Source of the DNA: Chryseobacterium gleum
GTDB taxonomy: Bacteria > Bacteroidota > Bacteroidia > Flavobacteriales_D > Crocinitomicaceae
Assembly (NCBI GenBank): GCA_945897565.1
Contig: CAMDFN010000005.1
Location: 1-64,000 of the forward strand
DNA length: 64,000 bases
Direction of reading: 5' to 3'
The position numbers and the translations under genes were made by a program. The notes beneath the pieces are model-generated. The model saw nothing but the letters and a program-made list of their open reading frames with translations. It ran no database searches and had not been told where the DNA came from. This document shows, piece after piece, positions 44,173 through 51,990 of the stretch; positions within the stretch are counted from its first letter, which is position 1, and each line of letters starts with the position of its first letter.

Positions 44173-44994
44173 GCGCAAAACTAGCGGATGCAAAGTATTG
44201 GCGTCAGTAGCGAGTAAATCTCCGTTGGGGGCAAAGCTAATGAGTTTGGGCTCGTTGATACCGACAGGAAGCTGATGACGTGATAGCAGCACTCCTTGTT
44301 GGTCTAAGATCACGACCTCACCGGTTTTGGACAATAAATAAAATTCATTGGAGAGTGGCTCGATAGCCATAGAGATGGGTTCAAACAAAAGCGCTTTGCT
44401 GTCAAAACTAAAAAGTGGAACCTGGCTGAGCTGACGCTTGCCAATATGGAAAGTTTGGCATACAAAACGGCGCTCACCACTTTCCAATAAAGTACTGTTC
44501 AAGAGCAAAATTCGATTGAGGTTGGGATGATAGCACAAGAGTTGCTTGGTGCCATCCTCGTTTTGAAGTGCATAGGTTTGGGCAAATTCTGCGGTGTAAG
44601 GCGCTTGTAAAAAATGTAGTTCTTGTGCCTGGTCTAAGTATACGATTGTGGAATCAAAACCAACAATTTGCGTCATTTTTTGATCGGGCGGTAGCACGAA
44701 TAAAGATGAAAAAGTATTGGCCTGACTGTTGTAGTGCAGCACTTGTAGGGAGTCTTGACTGATGGCGACAGACTGAATGGAGTCTTGGGAAGATAGCGCT
44801 GCAAACGGTTGCAAGCCCATGGGTAGATATTGCGCCGAAGAAGGATGCTCGAAATCAATGAAGCCGAGTTCTTTTTGAAAGCCTGATGTAACTTGTTTAT
44901 AGTAGTTTTCTATGCCCTCGCGCTGGATAGAGCGCGCCGCAATAAATGAAATGGTGGCCAAAACAAAAGAAAAGAAATATTGCGTTCGCGACAT
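44125..44994 (-). CDS. Beta-propeller-like exported or anchored protein
   Basis: 289 residues from ATG 44994 (MSRTQYFFSFVLATISFIAA), which gives an N-terminal membrane segment; an ATG at 45030 lies upstream of the -7 box. The body consists of repeated strands of the kind SIQSVAISQDSLQVLHYNS, NEFYLLSKTGEVVILDQQG and APNGDLLATDANTLHP, pointing to an NHL/SMP-30-like propeller. SdiA-regulated-like proteins are a possible relative. Function unknown. Confidence 0.75.
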   Translation of the reverse strand: MSRTQYFFSFVLATISFIAARSIQREGIENYYKQVTSGFQKELGFIDFEHPSSAQYLPMGLQPFAALSSQDSIQSVAISQDSLQVLHYNSQANTFSSLFVLPPDQKMTQIVGFDSTIVYLDQAQELHFLQAPYTAEFAQTYALQNEDGTKQLLCYHPNLNRILLLNSTLLESGERRFVCQTFHIGKRQLSQVPLFSFDSKALLFEPISMAIEPLSNEFYLLSKTGEVVILDQQGVLLSRHQLPVGINEPKLISFAPNGDLLATDANTLHPLVLRLPWHKMTPEQGPLVH

Positions 44995-45000
44995 ACCTAA

Positions 45001-45008
45001 CAAATTTA
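45001..45008 (-). promoter_or_regulatory. -7 box for the propeller-like gene
   Basis: TAAATTTG on the minus strand matches TAnnTTTG exactly and ends 6 bases before the ATG at 44994, so a nearly leaderless message is predicted. Confidence 0.45.
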
Positions 45009-45054
45009 GATGAAAAACAAACACAAGCACAAAAAAAGAACAAGAAAAAGGCCC

Positions 45055-45062
45055 TATTTTTG
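45055..45062 (+). promoter_or_regulatory. -7 box for the outer-membrane protein gene at 45091
   Basis: TATTTTTG, perfect TAnnTTTG, with a predicted leader of about 25 bases. Confidence 0.45.
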
Positions 45063-45090
45063 TTGGAACAATAATTGCTAGTTATCCAAC

Positions 45091-45786
45091 ATGAAATATA
45101 TCAGCCTACTCTTATTCGCCGGCCTTCTCCAAATTCAACTATTTGGTCAATTCAGTTACGGCGGAGGCCTGAGCCTCAACAGCTACTTAAACACACAAGG
45201 TGTTCAAAACGGAAACCTCTCCATGCCAGGCTTACATGCCCATCTCGAAATCCCAAGAAGTGGAGATGTTACACTCTATGGCAGATTGAGTTATTCCTTC
45301 CCTAAAGCCAACTACGACACGCTTGTCGGCTACGTAACGGGGGTCAATCAGAATGTCAACCCTTATATTTTAGCAGTCAACAACCGTTTCAAAACAAGTT
45401 ACTTTACCATTGAAGGTGGCAACCGCTACTATATTGGCAATGATTACGACAACGGTTTTGCAGGGTACGGAGGATCTGGCATCATCATTGGAATTGGCAA
45501 GGTGCGCAAAGTGTATGAAGATACCGACATCACCGGCCAATACAGTTGGACACAAACCCATCAATTAGACCCGAGTGAAACTACGGAAGGCCGAATTTTC
45601 ACCTTAGGAGGCTACTTACAAGGAGGCGTCAAGTATACCATTCCGGCAATCGGGACCATTTATTCGGACGTTACGCTCAATTACCTCCTTTTAGCCAATG
45701 CAAATAACAATACCGCAGCGGCAACAGAATACCTCTCTCCATTGTTTTTCAACTTTGCGATCGGCTTCAAAAAAGATATTTACTGA
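45091..45786 (+). CDS. Outer-membrane beta-barrel-like protein
   Basis: 231 residues with a signal peptide (MKYISLLLFAGLLQIQLFGQ). The mature chain alternates hydrophobic and Gly/Tyr/Asn-rich residues in strand-length blocks (FSYGGGLSLNSYL, VTLYGRLSYSFP, TSYFTIEGGNRYYIG) and ends with a strand LFFNFAIGFKKDIY, as in small outer-membrane barrels. No family recognised. Overlaps convergent aroK by 7 bases. Confidence 0.75.
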   Translation: MKYISLLLFAGLLQIQLFGQFSYGGGLSLNSYLNTQGVQNGNLSMPGLHAHLEIPRSGDVTLYGRLSYSFPKANYDTLVGYVTGVNQNVNPYILAVNNRFKTSYFTIEGGNRYYIGNDYDNGFAGYGGSGIIIGIGKVRKVYEDTDITGQYSWTQTHQLDPSETTEGRIFTLGGYLQGGVKYTIPAIGTIYSDVTLNYLLLANANNNTAAATEYLSPLFFNFAIGFKKDIY

Positions 45787-46289
45787 TTGCTTATTGTTTC
45801 GTGTAAAGACAGCAATTGGGCTACAATCTGTTCTTTTGGCTGGGCTGCATTCATGATGATATGCGCTTTTTGGTAAGTTTCTTCTCGCTCAGCGTTCAAG
45901 CGCGTAAAAGTTTCTAAGTCTTGTAATTTTGGTCTGCGGCCATCGCCGTTAATTCTTTGATACAAAAGCGCTGGGGCTGCATTTAGATACACCACGCTAC
46001 CTTTGGCACACAGCAGCTCCATGTTATTGAAGAAACAGGGCAAACCACCACCACAAGCCACCACAGCCGCTTCATTCGTTAAGTGCTGTATGAAACGCTC
46101 TTCAAGCACTCTAAAGTAGGCCTCACCCTCCTGTTCAAAAATCTGCTGAATTGATTTGCCCTCCATTTTTTCAATAACCACATCTGTGTCCAAGAAAGGC
46201 AAAGCCAAACGGGCCGCAAGCGCTGCACCAATAGTTGACTTGCCACTACCCATCATTCCTATCAAAAAGATTTTTTTGTTTACCTTCAT
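45780..46289 (-). CDS. aroK: Shikimate kinase
   Basis: 169 residues, the normal length. P-loop GMMGSGKST, DTDVVIEKMEGKSIQQIF with the shikimate-binding Asp, EERFIQHL, ACGGGLPCF (Gly-rich shikimate site) and NGDGRRPKL in the lid. It phosphorylates shikimate in chorismate synthesis. Upstream lies an 18-bp perfect palindrome. Confidence 0.96.
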   Translation of the reverse strand: MKVNKKIFLIGMMGSGKSTIGAALAARLALPFLDTDVVIEKMEGKSIQQIFEQEGEAYFRVLEERFIQHLTNEAAVVACGGGLPCFFNNMELLCAKGSVVYLNAAPALLYQRINGDGRRPKLQDLETFTRLNAEREETYQKAHIIMNAAQPKEQIVAQLLSLHETISNQ

Positions 46290-46298
46290 TACTCAGTT

Positions 46299-46316
46299 GG
46301 CAATCAATTGATTGCC
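46299..46316. repeat. 18-bp perfect palindrome between aroK and tRNA-Lys
   Basis: GGCAATCAATTGATTGCC is a perfect inverted repeat, 10 bases upstream of the aroK ATG on the minus side and about 40 bases before the tRNA promoter on the plus side. There is no T tract, so it is more like an operator than a terminator. Confidence 0.45.
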
Positions 46317-46355
46317 TTTGTATGCTTAATTTTTATCAAATTTACCACATATTTC

Positions 46356-46387
46356 TTTGCCAAATCAAAACAATAGTCGTATCTTTG
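46356..46387 (+). promoter_or_regulatory. Full Bacteroidota promoter for tRNA-Lys
   Basis: TTTG at 46356-46359 and TATCTTTG at 46380-46387, spaced by 20 bases, match the -33/-7 consensus of this phylum. Transcription should start near 46391, about 13 bases before the tRNA. Confidence 0.7.
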
Positions 46388-46403
46388 CACCCTTAAAAAG
46401 GCA

Positions 46404-46476
46404 GATCCTGTAGCTCAGCTGGTAGAGCAATACACTTTTAATGTATGGGCCCTGGGTTCGAATCCCAGCGGGATCA
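46404..46476 (+). tRNA. tRNA-Lys (anticodon UUU)
   Basis: 73 bases without CCA. The acceptor stem pairs GATCCTG with CGGGATC (one G-U), discriminator A. The D arm contains AGCTCAGCTGGTAGAGC. The anticodon loop CTTTTAA has anticodon TTT flanked by a 5-bp stem (ATACA / TGTAT). The T arm is CTGGG TTCGAAT CCCAG. It has its own promoter and terminator, and its 3' end is repeated downstream. Confidence 0.97.
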
Positions 46477-46477
46477 C
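46461..46477 (+). repeat. Putative attachment site, copy 1 (tRNA 3' end)
   Basis: AATCCCAGCGGGATCAC lies in the T arm and acceptor stem of tRNA-Lys and extends 1 base past the gene. An identical 17-base copy lies 163 bases downstream. tRNA 3' ends are common integration targets for tyrosine recombinases, and a recombinase remnant is adjacent. Confidence 0.65.
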
Positions 46478-46484
46478 TCTGATC

Positions 46485-46512
46485 AAAGCACCTCGAATGA
46501 GGTGCTTTTTTT
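46485..46512 (+). terminator. Intrinsic terminator of tRNA-Lys
   Basis: A 10-bp perfect stem (AAAGCACCTC / GAGGTGCTTT) with a GAAT loop is followed by seven T. It begins 9 bases after the tRNA. Confidence 0.9.
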
Positions 46513-46623
46513 GTTTAATGGCGTGAATAATTTATTTTTCAAAGTCATGAAACAAAAAAAGTAATTCAATTTGAAAAATTGAATGTGCTTTGATCCACTG
46601 CACGTCGATCCAATGGGATCTTT

Positions 46624-46640
46624 AATCCCAGCGGGATCAC
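46624..46640 (+). repeat. Putative attachment site, copy 2
   Basis: AATCCCAGCGGGATCAC, identical to the 3' end of tRNA-Lys plus one base, in the same orientation but with no tRNA before it. It is best explained as the second att copy left by an integrative element or by tandem integrations. Confidence 0.65.
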
Positions 46641-46665
46641 AGAGACGAAAGTCAAAAGACATCAA

Positions 46666-46706
46666 AGTCACTCAAGTTACAATACTAGAGTGGCTTTTTT
46701 GTTTTT
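46666..46706 (+). terminator. Second intrinsic terminator downstream of the att copy
   Basis: AGTCACTC and GAGTGGCT pair over 8 bp (one G-U) around a 14-base loop, then comes a T-rich run. It may be a duplicated or older terminator of the tRNA gene. Confidence 0.5.
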
Positions 46707-46708
46707 AG

Positions 46709-46945
46709 GCAAATCATATCGAAAAATTCCCCTTCAAAGATTGCAAGTTTGAAAAGGTTAAACAGAATATAAAGTATTTAACCGAAGAAGAATATATTTC
46801 AATAGCTAATTTTGATTTTTCAAAGGCCGATGAACGTATTCAAAGAACAGCAGACTGTTTTCTATTTGCTTGTAATACTGGTTTAGCAATTTCAGATTTG
46901 AGGTCATTTAATAAGTCCAATCTGGAAAGGGATAAAGATGACATC
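46709..46945 (+). pseudogene. Truncated tyrosine recombinase (integrase) fragment
   Basis: Translation in the frame of 46709 gives about 78 codons that resemble the middle of Bacteroidota tyrosine recombinases: NHIEKFPFKDCKFEKV, KYLTEEEYISIANFDFS and RTADCFLFACNTGLAISDL. This covers the end of the core-binding domain and the start of the catalytic domain. The N terminus is missing (a TAG stop lies just upstream) and so is the rest of the catalytic domain, including the R-H-R-Y residues near the C terminus. The frame continues without a stop into the AraC-type gene. It is dead as an integrase, and its position after a duplicated tRNA end supports an integration scar. Confidence 0.75.
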
Positions 46946-47767
46946 CCCTCCAAACAAGGCGGCGCTAGTTTTTATCAAACCGAAATTAGTGTTCCCGCCT
47001 TTGAATTCAAATGGCACTACCATCCAGAATTTGAATTGACGTATATCCTCAAAGGCAATGGCTACCGGGTAGTTGGCAATTCGCAGGAACAATTTTCTAC
47101 TGGTGACCTCGTCTTGTTGGGTAGCAAGCTCCCACACACTTGGTGGGGAAAAAATGAAGACGGCAGTCCTTCGCAAGCAATTGTCATTCAATTTTCAAGC
47201 GCATTCATCGAACCATTTATAAAGTTGAATGAAGGGCAGGCAATCAAAGAATTGTTGGAGAAATCTGCAAACGGGCTGCGTTTTGAGTCGGATGCTTTGT
47301 TCGTGCAAAAACTCCGCTCACTTGGCCAAACCAAAGAACTAGAAAGCGTCCTAGCGCTTTTATCCTTGCTCCAAGATATGACCGCAAAACAAGCAAGCAT
47401 CTTGTGTGCAGATGCCTATCACAACGTTATCTCCAAAAAGTTCGAAACGCGCATCAATAAGGTTTGCACGTACATCCAAAACCATTATTCGGAGCCCATT
47501 TCACTCAAACAAGTCTCAGACCTTGTCTTTATGTCAGAAAGTAATTTTTGCAAGTTTTTCAAGAAGGCCACGAATACGACCTTTTCGGATTACCTCAACG
47601 ACCTCAGGATCAATGAAGCCTGTCACCTGCTACTCTCTTCCGAAGAAAGTGTCAGTAAAATTGCACACGATTGTGGCTTTGAGTCTTTGAGTTATTTCAA
47701 TAGGGTGTTTTTGAAGAAAAAACAGTTGACTCCGTCGGGATTTAGGAGGAGTAAGTTGTTGAATTGA
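46898..47767 (+). CDS. AraC-family regulator, N terminus fused in frame to integrase remnant
   Basis: 289 residues if TTG 46898 is the start. No ATG lies near the beginning, and the first about 16 residues belong to the integrase remnant. From about residue 18 it is a normal regulator: a cupin sensor domain (FKWHYHPEFELTYILKGNGY, GDLVLLGSKLPHTWWG) and a C-terminal double helix-turn-helix (ISLKQVSDLVFMSESNFCKF, SVSKIAHDCGFESLSYFNRV, then QLTPSGFR). Either it is expressed from TTG, from a further upstream fused start, or it has lost its start and is a pseudogene. It is the obvious candidate regulator of the two following genes. Confidence 0.75.
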   Translation: MRSFNKSNLERDKDDIPSKQGGASFYQTEISVPAFEFKWHYHPEFELTYILKGNGYRVVGNSQEQFSTGDLVLLGSKLPHTWWGKNEDGSPSQAIVIQFSSAFIEPFIKLNEGQAIKELLEKSANGLRFESDALFVQKLRSLGQTKELESVLALLSLLQDMTAKQASILCADAYHNVISKKFETRINKVCTYIQNHYSEPISLKQVSDLVFMSESNFCKFFKKATNTTFSDYLNDLRINEACHLLLSSEESVSKIAHDCGFESLSYFNRVFLKKKQLTPSGFRRSKLLN

Positions 47768-47778
47768 TGATGAGATGT

Positions 47779-47786
47779 TATCTTTA
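47779..47786 (+). promoter_or_regulatory. Possible -7 box for the amine oxidase gene
   Basis: TATCTTTA matches TAnnTTTG at 7 of 8 positions and ends 4 bases before the ATG at 47791. The same sequence and spacing are found before dapB. Confidence 0.4.
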
Positions 47787-47790
47787 ATCA

Positions 47791-49125
47791 ATGAAACGAA
47801 GTGATTTTATTTTAAAATCTTGTTTGCTAACAGCTGGTTGTATTCTGGTTCCGTCCGCGATATTAAATTCATGCCGCAAAGATTCTTTTTTTGATCAGGA
47901 TGAATTTAAGGGTAAGGTACTCATTATCGGGGCGGGTGCTGCTGGTTTATACGCTGGGTATTTACTGCGTTCAAAAGGAATTTCTTTTCAGATTTTAGAG
48001 GCGAGTGATCGGATCGGTGGTCGGTTGGGGAAACTATCAGGTTTCTCAGATTACGATTTAGATACCGGTGCGCAATGGTTACATGGAACGAATAATATTT
48101 TAGGGGATTTAATCCTGCAAACACAAACAAAAGTTACGCTAGATGATTCATCGATGAGTTATTGGTTTGAGAATAACATGGTTACTGAATTACCAAAAGA
48201 CCCGTATATTTTTGAGCAAAAAAATCTTCCAGATATTTCCTTCAAAGATTACGCGCATCAGCAAGGACTAGATAGCAGTTATGATCAAATCGTTGAGGCA
48301 ATTGCCGGTGATCAAGGTGCCTCAGCTTCCCTTTTATCAGCCTATTGGAATAGCAAGGATGAAGAAAATTGGGTTTCAGGTGATGATGATTATAAATTCT
48401 CTGATACATTTTTCGATTTCATTTATCAGCAATTTGCTCAGCCAATATTGAATCAAATAAATTTGAATAAGCCCGTTGTTTCTATTGATTATAGCGGAGC
48501 TCAAATTCAAGTGATTGATCAAAATGGAGCTGAATATTTCTGTGATAAGCTTATTTTGACCGTACCCATTTCCATTTTGAAGTTAAATGAGATTCAATTT
48601 AATCCTTCATTACCTGCAACAAAAACAGATGCATTTTCTCGTTTTGGAATGGGTCCAGGGATGAAAGTGTTCTTGAAATTTAACGTAAAATTCTTCCCGG
48701 AAAATACCTATGGGGGGTCCATTTGTGCCGCATATTTAGATGATTCCATTGGAAAAACCACAAATGATTTCGTATTGACAGCCTTTGTTATGGGAGATCA
48801 AGCAGCAAATTTACATGCATTAGGGAACGATGCTGCAATTACAAACGCATTGATTCAAGAATTAGACCTCATGTTTAACGGTCAAGCTTCTTTGTATTTT
48901 ATGCAATCCTTTGTTCAAGATTATACGGACAAACCATTTATCAAAGGTGCTTATTCGTACAGTACCATTGGCATGGACAATGCGCGTCAAATCGCCGCGG
49001 AGCCGATTGATAATAAAGTTTTCTTTGCAGGCGAAGCGATGAACATAAACGGTCATCATCAAACCGTTCATGGTGCAGTAGAGTCTGCATATAAAGCAGT
49101 TCTTGACCTTATCACTTCAAGTTAA
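47791..49125 (+). CDS. Exported flavin monoamine oxidase-like protein
   Basis: 444 residues. The N terminus (MKRSDFILKSCLLTAGCILV, then ILNSCRKDS) looks like an export signal, with Cys residues that could serve as a lipobox; a Tat-type route would suit an FAD protein, but no twin-Arg is seen. FAD-binding LIIGAGAAGLYAGYLL and EASDRIGGRLGKL, then DTGAQWLHG, and the C-terminal FAD motif VFFAGEAMNINGHHQTVHGA, identify the amine oxidase family. The substrate, an amine or amino acid, is unknown. The gene is visibly AT-richer than its neighbours and uses codons such as GAT and TTT more, which fits transfer. It is followed after 3 bases by an outer-membrane-type protein gene. Confidence 0.88.
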   Translation: MKRSDFILKSCLLTAGCILVPSAILNSCRKDSFFDQDEFKGKVLIIGAGAAGLYAGYLLRSKGISFQILEASDRIGGRLGKLSGFSDYDLDTGAQWLHGTNNILGDLILQTQTKVTLDDSSMSYWFENNMVTELPKDPYIFEQKNLPDISFKDYAHQQGLDSSYDQIVEAIAGDQGASASLLSAYWNSKDEENWVSGDDDYKFSDTFFDFIYQQFAQPILNQINLNKPVVSIDYSGAQIQVIDQNGAEYFCDKLILTVPISILKLNEIQFNPSLPATKTDAFSRFGMGPGMKVFLKFNVKFFPENTYGGSICAAYLDDSIGKTTNDFVLTAFVMGDQAANLHALGNDAAITNALIQELDLMFNGQASLYFMQSFVQDYTDKPFIKGAYSYSTIGMDNARQIAAEPIDNKVFFAGEAMNINGHHQTVHGAVESAYKAVLDLITSS

Positions 49126-49128
49126 GCT

Positions 49129-49800
49129 ATGAAAAATACCCTATTTTTTTGTATTTTCTTTTTCCATGTGGTCCATGCCCAAAAATTCTCCATGGATGTA
49201 TCTTATAAATACATGTATGCCAAACAATGGGACCGTTCCATTCAATTGTACAATTTCAGTAGACCTTGGCTCATTGAAAAACAGCCATTATTTATGCATG
49301 GGTTCAACGCGTCTTTTAACTATACACTATCAACAAAACAAGAACTAATTCATGGCCTGTCCTTTGATCTTTCATTTTTTAGGAGTGTTGCGGAAAATAA
49401 AAACATGGCGAATGCAATCAATTTGTACATCAGTAATTTGGGATATTTTGCGCGCAAGGACTTTAGCATTCTTCACTCGAATTGTTATACTGAAATGAGA
49501 TTGGCTTTGACAATAAGCGGGCTTTTTCGAAGGGTAAACCAAGAGCCTATTCTAGTGGATGAAACGCCAACTCGGGCATTCGGAATAGGCTCCGATGTAC
49601 AAATGAAGTTTGGCTATTCTTTACCATGTTTAGCGGAAATTAAGGGCTCCTTGTTTTTGGCGATTTCCTATGCTCCCTATGTTTATTCCCCATATAGCGA
49701 AAGTGTCTTAAATCAAACGATGGGTATTACAAACCATTATGGCACGGGGATAGTTGGTGCGCAAATTGGATTTAGAAAAGGATTTGCTTTAAGTCGTTAA
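49129..49800 (+). CDS. Outer-membrane-like protein of the tRNA-Lys islet
   Basis: 223 residues with a signal peptide (ending FHVVHAQ). The mature chain alternates in strand-length blocks (FSMDVSYKYMYAKQW, FMHGFNASFNYTLST, LIHGLSFDLSFFRS, GIVGAQIGFRKGFALS) typical of an outer-membrane barrel. No family recognised. It begins 3 bases after the amine oxidase stop and shares its AT-rich composition, so the two form one cargo operon. It is the last gene before the core genome resumes with prfC. Confidence 0.75.
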   Translation: MKNTLFFCIFFFHVVHAQKFSMDVSYKYMYAKQWDRSIQLYNFSRPWLIEKQPLFMHGFNASFNYTLSTKQELIHGLSFDLSFFRSVAENKNMANAINLYISNLGYFARKDFSILHSNCYTEMRLALTISGLFRRVNQEPILVDETPTRAFGIGSDVQMKFGYSLPCLAEIKGSLFLAISYAPYVYSPYSESVLNQTMGITNHYGTGIVGAQIGFRKGFALSR

Positions 49801-49860
49801 CTTTCAAATTATCCAGCTAGAAGCAGAGGTCTTGCCCTTAACTTAGGTCAATAAATCAAC

Positions 49861-51453
49861 CTACGCCTCTAATTTGAAGGCAGATGTTTGGTGGAAAGTG
49901 AGATCGGGGTAGTCTTGTTCGGCCATCTGCAATAAAAATGGTGTTTCTGCCAAGAAAACGAGATTTTCATCTTTGTCTAAGGCCAAATAATTGCTTTTGG
50001 CACGCTTGAAATTTGCGAATTGTTCAGGATTGGTAGTGGTGATCCAGCAAGCCTTGAAATAATTGCGCGGCACAAAACGGCAATTGGCGCCGTACTCGTG
50101 AATAAGGCGGTAGTTGATGACCTCAAATTGAAGCTGCCCCACCGTACCGACAATTTTACGGTTACCCGGCTGTTGTATGAACAACTGCGCTACTCCTTCG
50201 TCAATGAGTTGGCGAATGCCTTTTTCTAATTGCTTAGATTTCAAAGGATCGAGGTTTTCTAGTTCCTGGAAAATTTCTGGAGAAAAGGAAGGCACCCCTT
50301 TAAAGCGCATCTTTTCACCTGTGGTGAGGGTATCGCCGATTTTGAACGAACCGGTGTCGTACAAACCGATGACATCGCCAGGATAGGCGTCGTCGATGAC
50401 GCTTTTGTCTTGGGCCATGAATGACGTTGGATTGGCAAATTTCATGTCTTTGCTCAAGCGTACGTGGTGGTAAAATTTATTGCGTTCAAAACGACCAGAT
50501 ACAATGCGCAAAAAGGCAATGCGGTCGCGGTGTTTGGGATCGAGGTTGGCGTGGATTTTAAAAACAAAGCCAGAAAAGCGGTCGTCGTCGGGCGCTACCA
50601 TGCGGGTATCGCTTTCGCGCCCTTGTGGCGATGGTGATATCTCGCAAAAGGTATCGAGTAATTCCTTTACGCCAAAGTTATTGACGGCAGAACCAAAAAA
50701 TACAGGCGCTACATCGCCAGCCAAGTAGGTGTTGCGATCAAATGCATCATAAACACCCTCTACTACGTCTATTTCTTCTCTGAGTTCATTTGCGGCATTT
50801 TCACCGACTATTTGATCTAAAGTAGGGTCGGTCAGACTAGAAATTGAGACCACCTCGTCTGAAATTTTGGTTTTGTTGGCTGCAAAAAGATTGAGTCCTT
50901 TTTGGTAGATGTTATAGACACCTTGAAAGCGATCGCCCATGCCAATTGGCCAAGTAAGCGGACAAACTTTGATGGATAATTTGGCTTCTAATTCATCGAG
51001 TAAGTCAAAAGCTTCTTTGCCATCGCGGTCCATTTTGTTGATAAAGATGATGACCGGTGTTTTGCGCATCCGACACACTTCCATGAGGCGTTCTGTTTGC
51101 GCTTCTACTCCATTGGCGCAGTCGATGACCAAAATAACGCTGTCTACTGCGGTGAGGGTGCGAAAGGTGTCTTCGGCGAAGTCTTTGTGACCGGGTGTGT
51201 CTAGGATATTGATTTGTTTGCCGTTGTAGGCAAATGCCATGACGGAAGTTGCTACGGAGATACCGCGTTGCTTTTCAATTTCCATGAAGTCTGAAGTGGC
51301 CGACTTCTTGATTTTGTTGTTTTTTACAGCCCCCGCAGTTTGAATGGCCCCACCAAAAAGCAAGAGCTTTTCTGTTAGGGTGGTTTTACCCGCATCTGGG
51401 TGGGAAATAATGCCGAAGGTGCGGCGTTTCTCGGTGGCTTCTGTGAATCTCAT
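49861..51453 (-). CDS. prfC: Peptide chain release factor 3
   Basis: 530 residues from ATG 51453 ([16 protein letters not shown]), the usual RF3 length; upstream in-frame starts at 51465 and 51495 fall on the edge of or inside the ndk terminator. G motifs: [13 protein letters not shown] (G1), RGISVATSV (G2), DTPGHKDF (G3), NKMDRDG (G4). The RF3-specific segments [18 protein letters not shown] and GQLQFEV are also visible. This GTPase recycles RF1/RF2 from ribosomes. Confidence 0.96.
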   Translation of the reverse strand: MRFTEATEKRRTFGIISHPDAGKTTLTEKLLLFGGAIQTAGAVKNNKIKKSATSDFMEIEKQRGISVATSVMAFAYNGKQINILDTPGHKDFAEDTFRTLTAVDSVILVIDCANGVEAQTERLMEVCRMRKTPVIIFINKMDRDGKEAFDLLDELEAKLSIKVCPLTWPIGMGDRFQGVYNIYQKGLNLFAANKTKISDEVVSISSLTDPTLDQIVGENAANELREEIDVVEGVYDAFDRNTYLAGDVAPVFFGSAVNNFGVKELLDTFCEISPSPQGRESDTRMVAPDDDRFSGFVFKIHANLDPKHRDRIAFLRIVSGRFERNKFYHHVRLSKDMKFANPTSFMAQDKSVIDDAYPGDVIGLYDTGSFKIGDTLTTGEKMRFKGVPSFSPEIFQELENLDPLKSKQLEKGIRQLIDEGVAQLFIQQPGNRKIVGTVGQLQFEVINYRLIHEYGANCRFVPRNYFKACWITTTNPEQFANFKRAKSNYLALDKDENLVFLAETPFLLQMAEQDYPDLTFHQTSAFKLEA

Positions 51454-51465
51454 GGGGCTCAACAT

Positions 51466-51490
51466 AAAAAAAGACCGCAAAGCGGTCTTT
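51466..51490 (-). terminator. Intrinsic terminator of ndk, touching the prfC start region
   Basis: On the minus strand a 9-bp perfect stem (AAAGACCGC / GCGGTCTTT) with a TTT loop leads into a T run ending at 51466. The next three bases are an ATG in the prfC frame. Confidence 0.88.
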
Positions 51491-51513
51491 AACAATCTAT
51501 TTGTATGGCGAAA

Positions 51514-51933
51514 TTAGAAAATTTCGTTGGCAGCAAAATGAAATTTACCTTCGATTTCAGCGTTTTCGTCTGAATCTGAACCGTGAACAGCATTGCGACC
51601 TTTGTTTTCAGCATAAGCTTGACGGATAGTGCCGTCTGCAGCCTCAGCTGGGTCTGTAGCGCCGACAAGCGCACGGAAATCTGCTACAGCGTTGTCTTTT
51701 TCGAGAATTGCTGCAACAATTGGGCCGCTGGTCATGTATTCAACGAGTTCGCCGTAGAACGGACGCTCTGCGTGAACAGCATAGAATTCTTTGGCTTGCG
51801 CTTCAGAAAGCATTGTGTATTTCATCGCTTTGATCTCAAAGCCTGCACCGATGATCATGTCGATGATTTTGCCCATGTGCCCGTTTTCGATTGCATCGGG
51901 CTTAAGCATTGTAAAAGTTCTGTTGGTAGCCAT
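51514..51933 (-). CDS. ndk: Nucleoside diphosphate kinase
   Basis: 139 residues, the standard length. [16 protein letters not shown] at the N terminus, [31 protein letters not shown] and the active-site His in NAVHGSDS. It balances NTP pools. Own promoter and terminator. Confidence 0.97.
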   Translation of the reverse strand: MATNRTFTMLKPDAIENGHMGKIIDMIIGAGFEIKAMKYTMLSEAQAKEFYAVHAERPFYGELVEYMTSGPIVAAILEKDNAVADFRALVGATDPAEAADGTIRQAYAENKGRNAVHGSDSDENAEIEGKFHFAANEIF

Positions 51934-51954
51934 GTATTTTCTTTATTTTGGGTG

Positions 51955-51962
51955 CAAAGATA
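51955..51962 (-). promoter_or_regulatory. -7 promoter box for ndk
   Basis: TATCTTTG on the minus strand, a perfect TAnnTTTG, with a predicted leader of about 18 bases, the same spacing as at proS. Confidence 0.55.
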
Positions 51963-51990
51963 CCACTTTTTTAAAAATTCTAGCAGCTTA

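Larger units (their letters stand above)
46513..46708. other. Non-coding integration-scar region after tRNA-Lys
   Basis: This AT-rich stretch, together with the recombinase remnant after it, makes up the only long gene-free gap of the window. It holds the second tRNA 3' copy and a second terminator. Just before the repeat copy, TGGGAT and ATCCCA form a short inverted repeat. I see no intact gene, although scattered GATCC/GGGATC words may be tRNA debris. Confidence 0.5.
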
